Assembly: GCF_002282855.1 (NCBI RefSeq)
Contig: NZ_NRIR01000008.1
Location: 62,001 to 126,000 of the forward strand
DNA from: Paraferrimonas sedimenticola
Lineage (GTDB): Bacteria; Pseudomonadota; Gammaproteobacteria; Enterobacterales; Shewanellaceae
Direction of reading: 5' to 3'
Length of the DNA: 64,000 nucleotides
The position numbers and the translations under genes are program-made. The notes below the pieces were generated by a model. It was not told the origin of the DNA, did no database searches, and saw only the letters and a program-made list of their open reading frames with translations. Shown here in pieces: positions 8,226 through 16,150 of this stretch (the stretch's first letter is position 1; each line of letters begins with the position of its first letter).

Positions 8226-9038
8226 CTAGGTGAAGCACATTCCAGTGTCACAAAATTGGATCAAGTCGAGTTGAGTACCGCGCCCATCATCCACAAAGGT
8301 TTGTACGCCCAAAGGATCGGCTGAACGATTAACCCGGTATTGTGGCCACTTAGCTATCAGGTTCTTCTCAAACTCCACCGCCTTTGCAAACTCTTCAGGG
8401 TGATTGGCTTGCATATCTGCCCAGTCGTTATTGTGTCGGTTTGGACACATCCAACAATGCGAGCGCGGTGGCGTAGGCAAGCCAGCGTCTTCAACAATCT
8501 GAATACACATTTGCCTGGTGAGCATCATTTCAACTAGCGGGTAGACGCGATTCCATTTACCACCAGTGACTTTAACGCGCTGAGCCTCGTCGATAGTGAT
8601 ACCCAGCCACACTTCCACGCCGCGCTTGGTCGCGTACTTTTCACCGTATAGCTTGTTGATGTGTCTCTGAAACGGTTCAGTTTTCCACTTTCCTGAGCAA
8701 AAGCCTGGCATCTTGCTTATCTCGCCAGTGTCGTCGTTCACAATGAAGAATGGTGGCAACACTCTCTCGTCATCGTTTTTGGTTGTTAGGTCGTGCTCGG
8801 TGTACTCACTTTTTTTGATGATATGGTATTCAATACCCATCGCTTCGCACAGTGGCAGAATGTGTTCGCGCTGATAATCAAAGACGTTCGACATTTCACG
8901 TTCAGTATCGACCATCACGATCAGATCTGGTTTTGGCAACTTGCCTTGCGAGATTAAAACGATCATCGCGTTTGATTGTGTGCCACCGCCACTGGATAAA
9001 ACGTTAATCCGGTCCGGGTTGTATCGCTTAAAGGTCAT
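8226..9038 (-). CDS. PP-loop ATPase, PAPS-reductase/adenine nucleotide alpha-hydrolase type (270 aa)
   Basis: ATG at 9038 is preferred: GGGGAG sits 10 nt before it, and an upstream in-frame start would run into the neighbouring gene. The N-terminus carries the PP-loop SSGGGTQSNA (about residues 13-22), used to adenylate a substrate. Several cysteines follow (GFCSGKWK, CWMCPNR, and a CDTGMC motif near the C-terminus) and could bind zinc or an iron-sulfur cluster. PP-loop enzymes include QueC, DndC and PAPS reductase, so a role in nucleotide or base modification with the adjacent DpdA-like gene is plausible but unproven. Confidence 0.65.
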   Translation of the reverse strand: MTFKRYNPDRINVLSSGGGTQSNAMIVLISQGKLPKPDLIVMVDTEREMSNVFDYQREHILPLCEAMGIEYHIIKKSEYTEHDLTTKNDDERVLPPFFIVNDDTGEISKMPGFCSGKWKTEPFQRHINKLYGEKYATKRGVEVWLGITIDEAQRVKVTGGKWNRVYPLVEMMLTRQMCIQIVEDAGLPTPPRSHCWMCPNRHNNDWADMQANHPEEFAKAVEFEKNLIAKWPQYRVNRSADPLGVQTFVDDGRGTQLDLIQFCDTGMCFT

Positions 9039-9120
9039 TACGTTGGTTCTCCCCGTAGCAATGATAAAGGATTCATCGGCCCCTGGTAACAGCTTGCATC
9101 GAGACTGATTGAAACTTGGG

Positions 9121-9423
9121 TTAATACAGTCCTTCGGAATACAGCTCGTCGCCACTGCCGCCGTTGCGCTTCAGGTCAAACGGTTGGCCATTGGATTTCA
9201 CTAACTCCATCGCTTGCTTACGGTCGTAGAATTGACCGAACTGATCGATGAAGCCTTGTTCCTCGCCGTAGCTTTGGCGCAGTTTCTTCCAGGGGATGCG
9301 AGTATGCGACTCGATCCATTTGATTTGTTCGTGCATCGGTTGGCTGTAATGACGCGGCCCTAGTACCACGAACGTTCCCACGCGCACAGCTGCACACACG
9401 ATTTTGCGAGTAACTTCACTCAC
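9121..9423 (-). CDS. Unknown phage protein (100 aa)
   Basis: Not recognised. N-terminal SEVTRKIVCAAVRVGTFVVLGPRHYS, then IKWIESHTRIPWKKLRQSYGEEQGF and a Gly-rich tail. The sequence resembles small phage proteins often found in early regions; nothing indicates a catalytic site. Its start overlaps the stop of the next upstream gene at 9423. Confidence 0.6.
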   Translation of the reverse strand: MSEVTRKIVCAAVRVGTFVVLGPRHYSQPMHEQIKWIESHTRIPWKKLRQSYGEEQGFIDQFGQFYDRKQAMELVKSNGQPFDLKRNGGSGDELYSEGLY

Positions 9424-9632
9424 TAGATCACCTCCGCTTTTCGCAGCTCAATCAAATCATCAGCGGTATAGCCACTGGCCTGCAGCGCGGTTAGCTCCTT
9501 AACGCTTAATCGGGTTGATTTCTCAAATGGCGTGAACGTGCCGACCATCGAGCCAATCAAGCAGCCGTCCGGGTTGTAGACTTGGTTATCTCGGACTTCA
9601 AAAACCATCTGTTGTGTTCTTTGGTTTTGCAT
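9423..9632 (-). CDS. Unknown small phage protein (69 aa)
   Basis: The start at 9632 is chosen because an AAGGAAT ribosome site lies 6-7 nt before it and the longer frame would overlap the previous gene. The sequence (MVFEVRDNQVYNPDGCLIGSM) looks like a small beta-rich domain followed by a helix ending ADDLIELRKAEVI. No function can be assigned. Confidence 0.6.
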   Translation of the reverse strand: MQNQRTQQMVFEVRDNQVYNPDGCLIGSMVGTFTPFEKSTRLSVKELTALQASGYTADDLIELRKAEVI

Positions 9633-9642
9633 GGTGGATTCC

Positions 9643-9936
9643 TTATCGAAGGGCATCAGCGATTTGATCGATGAGCTGATGGATTTCGTGGCATTCTTCA
9701 TTGGTGCGTGCGGGGTAATGATTTAGCGCAGCGACCAAATTGGGTGTTGGCGCGTCTTGATCCGCCTTGGGGTTTGCTACCAGCTCTACGCCAAGAAACA
9801 TTGCCACCTCTTCAAGATGCTTCTTAACGCTCACTACCGAGCTAAACGAATCTGCTATGCGTTCAAAGCTTGGGAGGACCGGCGCTTTCGCTGAGATTTG
9901 GGTTTTTGGTGCATTAACTTGTTCTGGGTAATCCAT
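9643..9936 (-). CDS. Unknown phage protein (97 aa)
   Basis: Not recognised. A Pro/Lys-rich N-terminus is followed by two predicted helices (SFERIADSFSSVVSVKKHLEEVAMFLGVEL and TNEECHEIHQLIDQIADALR, quoted here only as location guides in the middle and C-terminal parts). It is part of the closely packed early/middle operon. Confidence 0.55.
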   Translation of the reverse strand: MDYPEQVNAPKTQISAKAPVLPSFERIADSFSSVVSVKKHLEEVAMFLGVELVANPKADQDAPTPNLVAALNHYPARTNEECHEIHQLIDQIADALR

Positions 9937-9938
9937 GG

Positions 9939-10124
9939 TTAGCTCCTAAAGTGGATTGGGGTTAGTCGGGTATAGGCTTCGGTGATTGTCATTGCTGACA
10001 CTTGCCAGTCATTCCTTAGCCATACGCTAAGGCGATTAGGTTGTAGGTGGTAATAGACGCGACACAGACCGTCACTTAAGTAGTGCGTTGCGCCTTTAGG
10101 CGGTTTGCTTATGCTGGTTCGCAT
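9939..10124 (-). CDS. Unknown small phage protein (61 aa)
   Basis: The start at 10124 is chosen because a GGAGG site lies upstream; it overlaps the preceding gene by 16 nt. The sequence MRTSISKPPKGATHYLSDG... is a small domain with aromatic-rich strands (RVYYHLQPNRLSVWLRNDWQ spans the middle). Function unknown. Confidence 0.55.
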   Translation of the reverse strand: MRTSISKPPKGATHYLSDGLCRVYYHLQPNRLSVWLRNDWQVSAMTITEAYTRLTPIHFRS

Positions 10125-10498
10125 GGACTGTCCTCCGTCATGTTGTAAAAGCGCAGGGTATTGCGGAACTCCCGGCTCCATGGCCAGTTATCCAGAATTA
10201 GCGCTTCTAGCTCCGCTTCATTGAGTACCGCCGAATCACCAATCACTGACGCATCGGTTAGTTGATCGATGATGCGTTGATAGTCGGCTTCGTGGTTTTG
10301 AGGCAGTGGGAAATTCCAGCCGCGTTCTTCAGGCTGAAAGTCATCGTCGTTATCGAGTTGGTAAATCATCATTGCGCAGTATTCGCGGATCTTGAGCTGA
10401 CGCCTTTCGTTCGCCTTTAGATACAAAGCGCGGTGTCGCCGTTGAGCCGTGCGAACGTTGCGCAAGATGACGTTAATTTCGACCTTTACGCCGTTCAT
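10109..10498 (-). CDS. Unknown phage protein (129 aa)
   Basis: Not recognised. Basic helical N-terminus (VRTAQRRHRALYLKANERRQ) and acidic C-terminal half (NEAELEALILDNWPW). It ends overlapping the next gene, indicating translational coupling in the operon. Confidence 0.55.
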   Translation of the reverse strand: MNGVKVEINVILRNVRTAQRRHRALYLKANERRQLKIREYCAMMIYQLDNDDDFQPEERGWNFPLPQNHEADYQRIIDQLTDASVIGDSAVLNEAELEALILDNWPWSREFRNTLRFYNMTEDSPCEPA

Positions 10499-10500
10499 GG

Positions 10501-10731
10501 TTAAGCCTTTCGAGCTCGTTGGCGGTTCGCCTGCACTTCTTCTGAATCAACCAGCGCCTTATTGGCCCAGGCGGACGTTGATACTCGTATCCAAAGCGAT
10601 TCGGGTATTCCTTTACCGGCCATGTAGTGAGCATGCAGTTCCCTTAGCATTTCGGTTTGCGTTTCTAAGGCTCGCGCTAGGCGATCGAGCAAGTGCGGAT
10701 CAGCTTTGGTTCGCATACGTAAAAAGCTCAT
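10501..10731 (-). CDS. Unknown small phage protein (76 aa)
   Basis: Helical, charged protein (DRLARALETQTEMLRELHAH) ending in a basic tail (VQANRQRARKA). Gaps of 2-3 nt to both neighbours place it in the operon. No family recognised. Confidence 0.55.
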   Translation of the reverse strand: MSFLRMRTKADPHLLDRLARALETQTEMLRELHAHYMAGKGIPESLWIRVSTSAWANKALVDSEEVQANRQRARKA

Positions 10732-10734
10732 GAC

Positions 10735-10956
10735 TTATTCCTTAGAGAACGGATTGCGAATGTAGTAATCGAGGGTGTTCAGGCGCTCTAGTCCCATCAG
10801 GATTAACGTGGGTAGCCAGAAGGCGGTGATCCAAATAAGACTCTTGAGCTGAAACACTCGCGACTCAAAGCGCTCGAGCCAAAAGATATACATCACCGCC
10901 ACCGGGGCGCTTAGCGCATACAAGTAAAGCCAGTACCAAAAACTAAGATCAGCCAT
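10735..10956 (-). CDS. Small membrane protein with two transmembrane segments (73 aa)
   Basis: Two hydrophobic segments (about residues 5-25 and 38-58) separated by a charged turn (WLERFESRVFQLKS). It is encoded in the phage early operon with an 8-nt overlap with the upstream gene. Possible roles are membrane association of early functions or superinfection exclusion; neither is supported directly. Confidence 0.55.
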   Translation of the reverse strand: MADLSFWYWLYLYALSAPVAVMYIFWLERFESRVFQLKSLIWITAFWLPTLILMGLERLNTLDYYIRNPFSKE

Positions 10957-11143
10957 GGAGCACCTTCCTCATGTTTTGTTTGATTAGTTGGATTTTCATC
11001 GCCTGGACCCAAGCGGTTGTGCGAATGAGCAGCGTGCGCAGTTCGCGGTCGTCTTGACTGTGGCTATTGCGCAAGCGTTCGGCCTGCAGCTTCAAGTCAT
11101 CCACTAGCAGACTGTCCAGCTCGAGCAGTTGTTTACTGATCAT
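10949..11143 (-). CDS. Small helical phage protein (64 aa)
   Basis: Only the last 64 codons of a longer open frame look like protein. ATG at 11143 gives MISKQLLELDSLLVDDLKLQ..., a helical sequence, whereas the upstream part is low-quality and overlaps the neighbouring gene read in another frame. It overlaps that gene's stop by 11 nt. Function unknown. Confidence 0.55.
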   Translation of the reverse strand: MISKQLLELDSLLVDDLKLQAERLRNSHSQDDRELRTLLIRTTAWVQAMKIQLIKQNMRKVLHG

Positions 11144-11537
11144 CGGTTTGCTCCCGAAACTCGACTGGGCGAGGAAAGTAGAAAGCGAACGGCTGAACCA
11201 GTTCGTGATAGCCTTCACACTCGTACAGTTCGGGCTCGTACAGGTGCAAAAAGTGCTTCTTGTCGAAGGCGTACAGTTCAATCGCATCTTCATGGCCAAT
11301 GGATAGCAGCTGACGACCATCAACCACATTGCAGCCCACTTCCTCACAGACCAAGGCAAGCGCCCAACGCATCACGAAGTTGCGCTGACCTACGACCAAC
11401 TGACTCCAATCAATGCCTTCCGATTCCAGTTTGTCGTTTGGGATGCGGACCGTGTGGGTATGCGCCAGCTTGTGCTCACCAAAGTATTTGGCGGCTTGAG
11501 CGCTACCTAATGGCTTAGTGCTTTGCTGTGCTTCCAT
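11133..11537 (-). CDS. Unknown phage protein (134 aa)
   Basis: Not recognised. N-terminus EAQQSTKPLGSAQAAKYFG, a central helix with two Cys (ALVCEEVGCNVV) and a C-terminal acidic/aromatic region (LHLYEPELYECEGYHELVQ). It overlaps the preceding gene by 23 nt. Confidence 0.55.
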   Translation of the reverse strand: MEAQQSTKPLGSAQAAKYFGEHKLAHTHTVRIPNDKLESEGIDWSQLVVGQRNFVMRWALALVCEEVGCNVVDGRQLLSIGHEDAIELYAFDKKHFLHLYEPELYECEGYHELVQPFAFYFPRPVEFREQTDDQ

Positions 11538-12174
11538 AGTGATATTCTCCTGCTGAGACTGGTAATAACTTGGGATCGACGGCTTGAAAGTCCACGATGA
11601 ACACCAAGCGTTTGTCGTCGTTTTCGTATCTGAAGTTTTTGAGCTGGATTTTGCAGAAGACTTTGTCCTGCATGGTGTAGGTGAGTTCGCCGTTTTCAGC
11701 GCTTTCTAGGTGCGCCCACTCGTTGAGTAGCTTTTCATCAAGTTTCAGTTCGGGGTCACAGGAGCCGTTGTAGATATACCCCAAGAGCTCAAAGTTATCG
11801 CTGTATTGTTCTTCAAACAGCATGGCAGCTTCGACAGGGTTACTTACCTTTGGCAACGGCTCAGATAGTTCGTCGATAAAGGTTTCGCAGTGACCAACGA
11901 AGTCAAAACCAAATTCGGTATCGCCTTCTCCCTCGTCATCACAACCAAGAATGCCCATGCCGAACTCGATGCCGTTATCCATATCCATCGACAGGCCAGC
12001 GCCAATCAGCTCCGGGATCGCGGTCAGTTGCTGAACTATTTGCGTCTGAATCGCTTGGACCAGATCGGGCAAGCGGATATATATCGGGTTTTCCGCCTTC
12101 TCATTGGTGATTACCAGGCAGCACTTGGGGTCGCTTAGGTCGATGATCACTGGTTCTTTTTTAGGATCAGTCAT
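11515..12174 (-). CDS. Unknown acidic phage protein (219 aa)
   Basis: Not recognised. Strongly acidic, with a Gly/Asp/Glu-rich middle (LGCDDEGEGDTEFGFDF) and predicted alpha/beta C-terminal domain. Lies 3 nt downstream of the Q-like gene. The negative charge is reminiscent of DNA-mimic or inhibitor proteins, but no specific evidence supports that. Confidence 0.55.
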   Translation of the reverse strand: MTDPKKEPVIIDLSDPKCCLVITNEKAENPIYIRLPDLVQAIQTQIVQQLTAIPELIGAGLSMDMDNGIEFGMGILGCDDEGEGDTEFGFDFVGHCETFIDELSEPLPKVSNPVEAAMLFEEQYSDNFELLGYIYNGSCDPELKLDEKLLNEWAHLESAENGELTYTMQDKVFCKIQLKNFRYENDDKRLVFIVDFQAVDPKLLPVSAGEYHYGSTAKH

Positions 12175-12177
12175 AAC

Positions 12178-12753
12178 TCATTCCCAATTCAGTTCGTTAA
12201 GTAAGGTGCGAGCGAAGCTTTGCGCTTTGCTGAGGTGATCAAGCAGCTCGTTGCCGAGTCGCTGATAGTGCGGGTAGCAGTTCCTAAGGAATTTGGCGTG
12301 CGGGTATTTGCGCCCGAGCTCGTTGGCGAATCGACGCGCCAAGCGCTTGGTGGTGAATTGCATCTGGCCGGAGCCACCGCAATCGTTACATAGGCGGATT
12401 GTTCCGTAGCGGCGAGAAATGCGTTCGCCGGTACCACGGCACTTAGGACATTTGGTGGTGCCAACGTGCTCAGCTAACAACACAATGGCTAATGCTTTTG
12501 CTTTGTCTTCGGTAAACCCACGCTGGATTAAGGTGCCAGTGATACTTACCTTCAACTTGGCTTCAGATATAGGGCAGTTGGCTATCCGAACGGCGAGCAT
12601 GTAACAGCCAATCGGACAGTTCGCTTCTAGCTGGGAGATGATGCCCAGGGCATCTTCCCTTTCAAAGCGAATCACTGAGCGACCGCCACCACTGTGCCAG
12701 TTTGCGGTTTTGAGCGCAGGAGTGGTGAATAGGCGTTCAAGAGTTATGTTCAC
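12178..12753 (-). CDS. Zinc-finger protein, probable Q-like late antiterminator
   Basis: A 191-aa protein with two DnaJ-type motifs, CPKCRGTG and CNDCGGSG (about residues 101-127), forming one zinc site, followed by basic helices (KRLARRFANELGRKYPH). Phage Q-type antiterminators carry this kind of DnaJ-like zinc finger within a helical, basic protein of this length. The terminator plus empty region before the lysis genes at 6.7-7.2 kb is what such a protein would act on, though here Q is not directly next to its target. The start overlaps the nuclease stop by ATGA. Confidence 0.6.
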   Translation of the reverse strand: MNITLERLFTTPALKTANWHSGGGRSVIRFEREDALGIISQLEANCPIGCYMLAVRIANCPISEAKLKVSITGTLIQRGFTEDKAKALAIVLLAEHVGTTKCPKCRGTGERISRRYGTIRLCNDCGGSGQMQFTTKRLARRFANELGRKYPHAKFLRNCYPHYQRLGNELLDHLSKAQSFARTLLNELNWE

Positions 12754-13160
12754 TTCGCCACCTTCTCAAACTGACCTTGCAAGTAGGCAAGAATGACCGT
12801 TTTAGCTTCGTCCCAGCCGTAGCAAACCGCAGTGGCGTAATTGACGGTACTCATGCGAGTAAGCCAATCGCGCTGCAATTTAGTTGGTGCTTTGCCGTGA
12901 GGTTTTGGCGCTTTCATTTCGATGTACAGACCGTGTAAGCCATGCGCCGGTAGTGACAAAAACAAATCGGACACACCGGCTTTCACACCCTCCGCTTTCA
13001 TTCGTGCGGCTTCGCGCTTGTTGCGAAAACCACCGTTCGGCACGGCGAATAGGTAATCAAATAGTCGGGTATTGCCAAACTCAGGGAAATACCTCCCAAG
13101 CGGTTGATTCTTGGACCAGGACACTAGACTGGTCTGATGCTGTTGTTCGAGGCGTTTCAT
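12750..13160 (-). CDS. VRR-NUC family nuclease (136 aa)
   Basis: The start at 13160 is chosen because it makes an ATGA overlap with the replication P-like gene and has GGAGA before it. Visible VRR-NUC signatures are the PNGGFRNKREAARMKAEGVKAG region (about residues 43-64), then SDLFLSLPA with the metal-binding Asp, and GLYIEMKAPK with the catalytic Glu-x-Lys. Members are PD-(D/E)XK nucleases, phage versions probably acting on branched DNA. The length is typical for phage forms. Confidence 0.85.
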   Translation of the reverse strand: MKRLEQQHQTSLVSWSKNQPLGRYFPEFGNTRLFDYLFAVPNGGFRNKREAARMKAEGVKAGVSDLFLSLPAHGLHGLYIEMKAPKPHGKAPTKLQRDWLTRMSTVNYATAVCYGWDEAKTVILAYLQGQFEKVAK

Positions 13161-13810
13161 TTGGCTCTCCGCAGCTGCTCGCGCAACTTTGCGCAATCGG
13201 CAGACACTCGTTCTGGTTTGGCTCGGCGCGATTCGTTTGGTGCCTGGGCCGGCGTTGGAACTTCATCATCAAAGTTGGCACCATCGCGAATGGCTTTCAC
13301 CACTTCGTCATAGCGCTTATTGAATCGCGCTATTGAGTCGCGTTCGTTGGTGTGGGTTAACGCGAAATGACCAACTCGTTGACCGGCGACATACACAGCG
13401 GCATGACTCCATTTGTGATCGGCTGGCCAGCGACCGTGGCGGCAAAACTCCTTGAATGCGTTTTCCCGCGAAGGCAAGCCAACGTCTTCTGGTTGCGGTT
13501 TGCACAGTTCAACAAACTCGGCAGGGTTCACGGTCCAAGGTTGCAAGCCTGCGCGGTCTTTAAAGCGAGCGATGCCACGGCGAAATTGCTCTGGCGTTAT
13601 CCCGGCTTCTTCCAGTACGTTGGCAAATTCGTAAATCACGGTTTCGGTCTGCTCACCAAAACGACTGGCGAAATCGCGGGTATACATCAACATCGCCGGG
13701 ATCAACGCGCTAGCCACCAGCTCAACCATTGTCGCGGCCTCGTCTTGCGTCTGCTGCGACTTGCTCTGCGACGTTGAGCGCTGATTGGGTGTTTGATTTG
13801 CGTTGTCCAT
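13157..13810 (-). CDS. Lambda P-like replication protein (helicase loader)
   Basis: A 217-aa protein directly downstream of, and overlapping, the O-like initiator gene. The central part (YEFANVLEEAGITPEQFRRG, and RAGLQPWTVNPAEFVELC) is characteristic of the replication protein P family, which brings host DnaB helicase to the phage origin. N-terminal ~25 residues are Gln/Ser-rich and disordered; the C-terminus is basic. Confidence 0.75.
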   Translation of the reverse strand: MDNANQTPNQRSTSQSKSQQTQDEAATMVELVASALIPAMLMYTRDFASRFGEQTETVIYEFANVLEEAGITPEQFRRGIARFKDRAGLQPWTVNPAEFVELCKPQPEDVGLPSRENAFKEFCRHGRWPADHKWSHAAVYVAGQRVGHFALTHTNERDSIARFNKRYDEVVKAIRDGANFDDEVPTPAQAPNESRRAKPERVSADCAKLREQLRRAK

Positions 13811-14600
13811 GACTAACTCCGTTGTTGTTCGGGGTTGAGCTTTGGCCGGTCGGTGTATTCATCGCACGGTCTTGCGCCTTCGATAGCCAGTTATTGACGA
13901 ATCGCAGCATCCCCCCAGCTGTTTTCCGTTTGGTAGGGTTGGCGTAGAGCCATGCAGCGATTTTGTTTATCTCTGTTCGGCAGTCCACGGCAGGATAAAA
14001 AGAACTCACTTCTTGAAGGTGAGTTGCGGTGAACTTAAAGGTCTGATTGTTTCGATTCGTGTGAAGCTCGATGATCACTTCTTCTTCAATAGGATTTGGC
14101 AGAGTTTGTTCAGGCGAAGGTTTGGGGCTGGAGCTGAAACTTGTTTCGGCTCCGGGCATGTTGTCTTTCCCTTCCTTTCCTTTCCCTTCCTTTCCCTTCC
14201 TTTCCTTTCCTAAAGGTACCGATACCGTAGCGGTGTAGTCGTCATACAGTCCTGATACAAACTTTTTGATTTCACTAGCTTTCTTCTTATTGATGACCTG
14301 ATTGGCCTCGAAGTTAGTGATATGCCCAATAATGCGGTGTCGTCCGTCTTGAAGATGGTCGCCTGTGAACAGTGCTATGTAGCCTATTTCGGACAGCTCC
14401 CGTAGCAGTACGGTAATGTTGTTGGATAACTCCCGTATCGGGAATACAAAGCTCTCTACCAGCTTAGGGTTAGCGTTGAAATAACCTTCATCATCAGCGA
14501 AGTTCAGCAAGCCTATCGCTAACAGCTGCGCTTCAGCTGAGACATACGCGAGAGGTTCGCTAGACCAAAATTCAGGCTTGATGGTTCGGATACGTGGCAT
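13722..14600 (-). CDS. Lambda O-like replication initiator with winged helix
   Basis: ATG at 14600 is chosen (MPRIRTIKPEFWSSE...), since this is the conserved beginning of this family of phage replication initiators. Residues ~1-120 form a winged-helix domain (RTIKPEFW, ALGLLNFADDEGYF-like, QVINKKKASEIKKF). A Lys/Gly/Glu repeat (about residues 133-147) follows, encoded by a purine tract at 14168-14213, then a disordered linker and a C-terminal helical domain that should contact the P-like loader. It overlaps the P-like gene by 89 nt. Confidence 0.75.
   Translation of the reverse strand: MPRIRTIKPEFWSSEPLAYVSAEAQLLAIGLLNFADDEGYFNANPKLVESFVFPIRELSNNITVLLRELSEIGYIALFTGDHLQDGRHRIIGHITNFEANQVINKKKASEIKKFVSGLYDDYTATVSVPLGKERKGKEGKGKEGKDNMPGAETSFSSSPKPSPEQTLPNPIEEEVIIELHTNRNNQTFKFTATHLQEVSSFYPAVDCRTEINKIAAWLYANPTKRKTAGGMLRFVNNWLSKAQDRAMNTPTGQSSTPNNNGVSHGQRKSNTQSALNVAEQVAADARRGRDNG
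14163..14214. repeat. Polypurine/polypyrimidine tract in the O-like gene
   Basis: About 50 bp composed only of C and T on the plus strand, built from repeats of TTTCC and TTTCCC. It encodes the Lys-Gly-Glu repeat of the initiator. In lambdoid phages the origin iterons lie inside gene O, so this tract could mark the origin; it is also prone to strand slippage. Confidence 0.6.
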
Positions 14601-14602
14601 AA

Positions 14603-14791
14603 CTAACGCGCTCTGTTGATAAACTCGAAATCGTCGCGGCAATCCACGTCACAAAAGCAACGGTCGCCGGTCAGGCTGTCGCAATAGTGGCAACGACCGG
14701 TGTTAATCAGACGTTCGTTATTGCGATTTTCTATTTGGTGAGCAATGCGCATTTCTTGTAGCTCATTCGCTTGATCGATTACATCAGCCAT
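14603..14791 (-). CDS. Small zinc-binding protein (62 aa)
   Basis: Helical N-terminus, then a four-cysteine cluster: CHYC and CFCDVDC (about residues 34-52). The spacing resembles a DksA/TraR-like or related phage zinc finger. It lies between the Cro-like and O-like genes, overlapping the former by 8 nt. Confidence 0.6.
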   Translation of the reverse strand: MADVIDQANELQEMRIAHQIENRNNERLINTGRCHYCDSLTGDRCFCDVDCRDDFEFINRAR

Positions 14792-15035
14792 GTCTATTCT
14801 CCGGTTGGGTGGGGTCTATCAGAAAGAGCTGCACTTCGTTGTCACACTTGAGTGCAGAGAGGATTTTTTTCGCCACTTCAAAGTGGCAGCGCTTGGTTTC
14901 GCCTTTTGCGATTCGGATTAACGTTGAGTACGGAAGGTTGTGTTTTTTAGAGAAATTCTTAAGCAGGCCCGTGTATTGGTGCATGCCCTTTAATGCGGTA
15001 ATCATCACCTGGTAAGGCTGTTGATTGATGCTCAT
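14784..15035 (-). CDS. Cro/CII-like helix-turn-helix regulator (83 aa)
   Basis: First gene of the leftward early operon and divergent from the repressor gene, the position of cro. Residues ~25-55 (KKHNLPYSTLIRIAKGETKR) read as a helix-turn-helix. Length is typical of Cro or of CII-like activators. It probably binds the palindromic operator in the 15.04-15.6 kb region; which of the two roles it has cannot be told from sequence. Confidence 0.65.
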   Translation of the reverse strand: MSINQQPYQVMITALKGMHQYTGLLKNFSKKHNLPYSTLIRIAKGETKRCHFEVAKKILSALKCDNEVQLFLIDPTQPENRHG

Positions 15036-15613
15036 TGCTCAGCTCCCTGTCGATACTTAAAAGTAACAATAGACAGCATTAAGAAATGATCAAGTACGCA
15101 GATTTCTGCGTAAGAACGCTTTGGGTTTCGGTTTTTGCGCAATTTTCTGAGTTTTTAGGCTGAATTCTGATAATTTGTGTTTCAGCTCTAATTTTTTAAT
15201 CGCCGAATGGAATATGCTTGCCAGCAATCATTTCGAAAAGTTATAAAAAATGCTGCATATTTGTAACTTAGCGGCAAAAAAGTGACAAGAGTGGCAACTG
15301 CCGTTGCTGGGGCGACTCCGCGCCACTAATCTTTGGAGACTGATGGTTCCTATACTTCTTACAACAATTTTGTTGTATGCGTATACTATCAAGACCTGCG
15401 CCTTACGCTCAGAGCAGTAGGAGTAAACTGAACGATAGACAGAGGCCAGTAGTTTAGAAATGATGCAGAGGGAATTGTGAAGGAAAAGGTAAATAATAGC
15501 GGTCGAGAAAAGAGGATTAATAAAATTATAATAAGAGTGGAACGCTGCTATTAAAAATAATGTTTATTGTAAATTAAAAATAAAAACAATAATAAACGGA
15601 ATAGGTGAAGATT
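15036..15613. promoter_or_regulatory. Divergent immunity control region
   Basis: A 578-bp AT-rich region with no gene, between the Cro-like gene (leftward) and the CI-like repressor (rightward). It contains the near-perfect palindrome TACAACAA-TT-TTGTTGTA at 15360-15377, a good operator candidate. A long AT-rich stretch (15500-15600) precedes the repressor start. Exact promoters could not be fixed. Confidence 0.5.
15360..15377. promoter_or_regulatory. Candidate repressor operator (18-bp palindrome)
   Basis: Two 8-bp arms TACAACAA and TTGTTGTA separated by TT, the size and symmetry of a lambdoid CI/Cro operator. It stands alone: I did not find further close copies in the region, whereas lambda-type operators usually come in sets. 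Confidence 0.5.
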
Positions 15614-16150
15614 ATGTCTGACGCTAAAGCAAGTTTTGTAACGAGACTTGTATTTAAAAATAAAGAGAAAGATGAGAGTGGCGACACTTCCATTGAACTC
15701 TTAAATGAGGACGCTTCAATAGAAGCGGTACTTGCTGAAAACATAAAACATTTCCTTGTTCTGCATCAGCTGAACGCTACCACATTCTCGGTGAAAGCTA
15801 ATGCACATGGGCATAAGATAAATCGACTTGTCTTAGGCCGGATACTTAAGCAGCAATCGAACCCCACGCTATCCACAATAGAAACAATATTAAAGACAAT
15901 TCAGCTTTACCGCCCAAATACCAATATGGCTCACCTTCTCACTAGGAATCACTTCCTGCAAAATAAAGGAGTGGATACAGAGAACTATCAACGTCTAACT
16001 AAAGCTAATTTCAAAGAAAGGTTGCGGGACGTATTAGTTTCCATGATGGAGATGGGTTGGATAGAGATAGAAAGTGAAGAAAGATTTAATATGATTGTCG
16101 ATTACACAACTCATGAGTTTAAGAAAAATACTGACGTAATCATTGATTAG
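15614..16150 (+). CDS. CI-like phage repressor without a peptidase domain (178 aa)
   Basis: ATG at 15614 is chosen, with AGGTGA 6 nt before it. Residues ~30-90 (FLVLHQLNATTFSVKANAH... LGRILKQQSNPTLSTIETIL) form a helix-turn-helix of the lambda-repressor type. The C-terminal half (residues 100-178) has no visible Ser/Lys LexA-type autoprotease motif, so induction would not be by RecA-stimulated self-cleavage. Stop codons of this gene and the convergent membrane gene overlap by 11 bp. Confidence 0.7.
   Translation: MSDAKASFVTRLVFKNKEKDESGDTSIELLNEDASIEAVLAENIKHFLVLHQLNATTFSVKANAHGHKINRLVLGRILKQQSNPTLSTIETILKTIQLYRPNTNMAHLLTRNHFLQNKGVDTENYQRLTKANFKERLRDVLVSMMEMGWIEIESEERFNMIVDYTTHEFKKNTDVIID

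Noticed and set aside
12884-13336. Plus-strand open frame of 150 codons across the VRR-NUC and P-like genes
   Set aside because: Antisense to two coupled recognised genes and no domain of its own.
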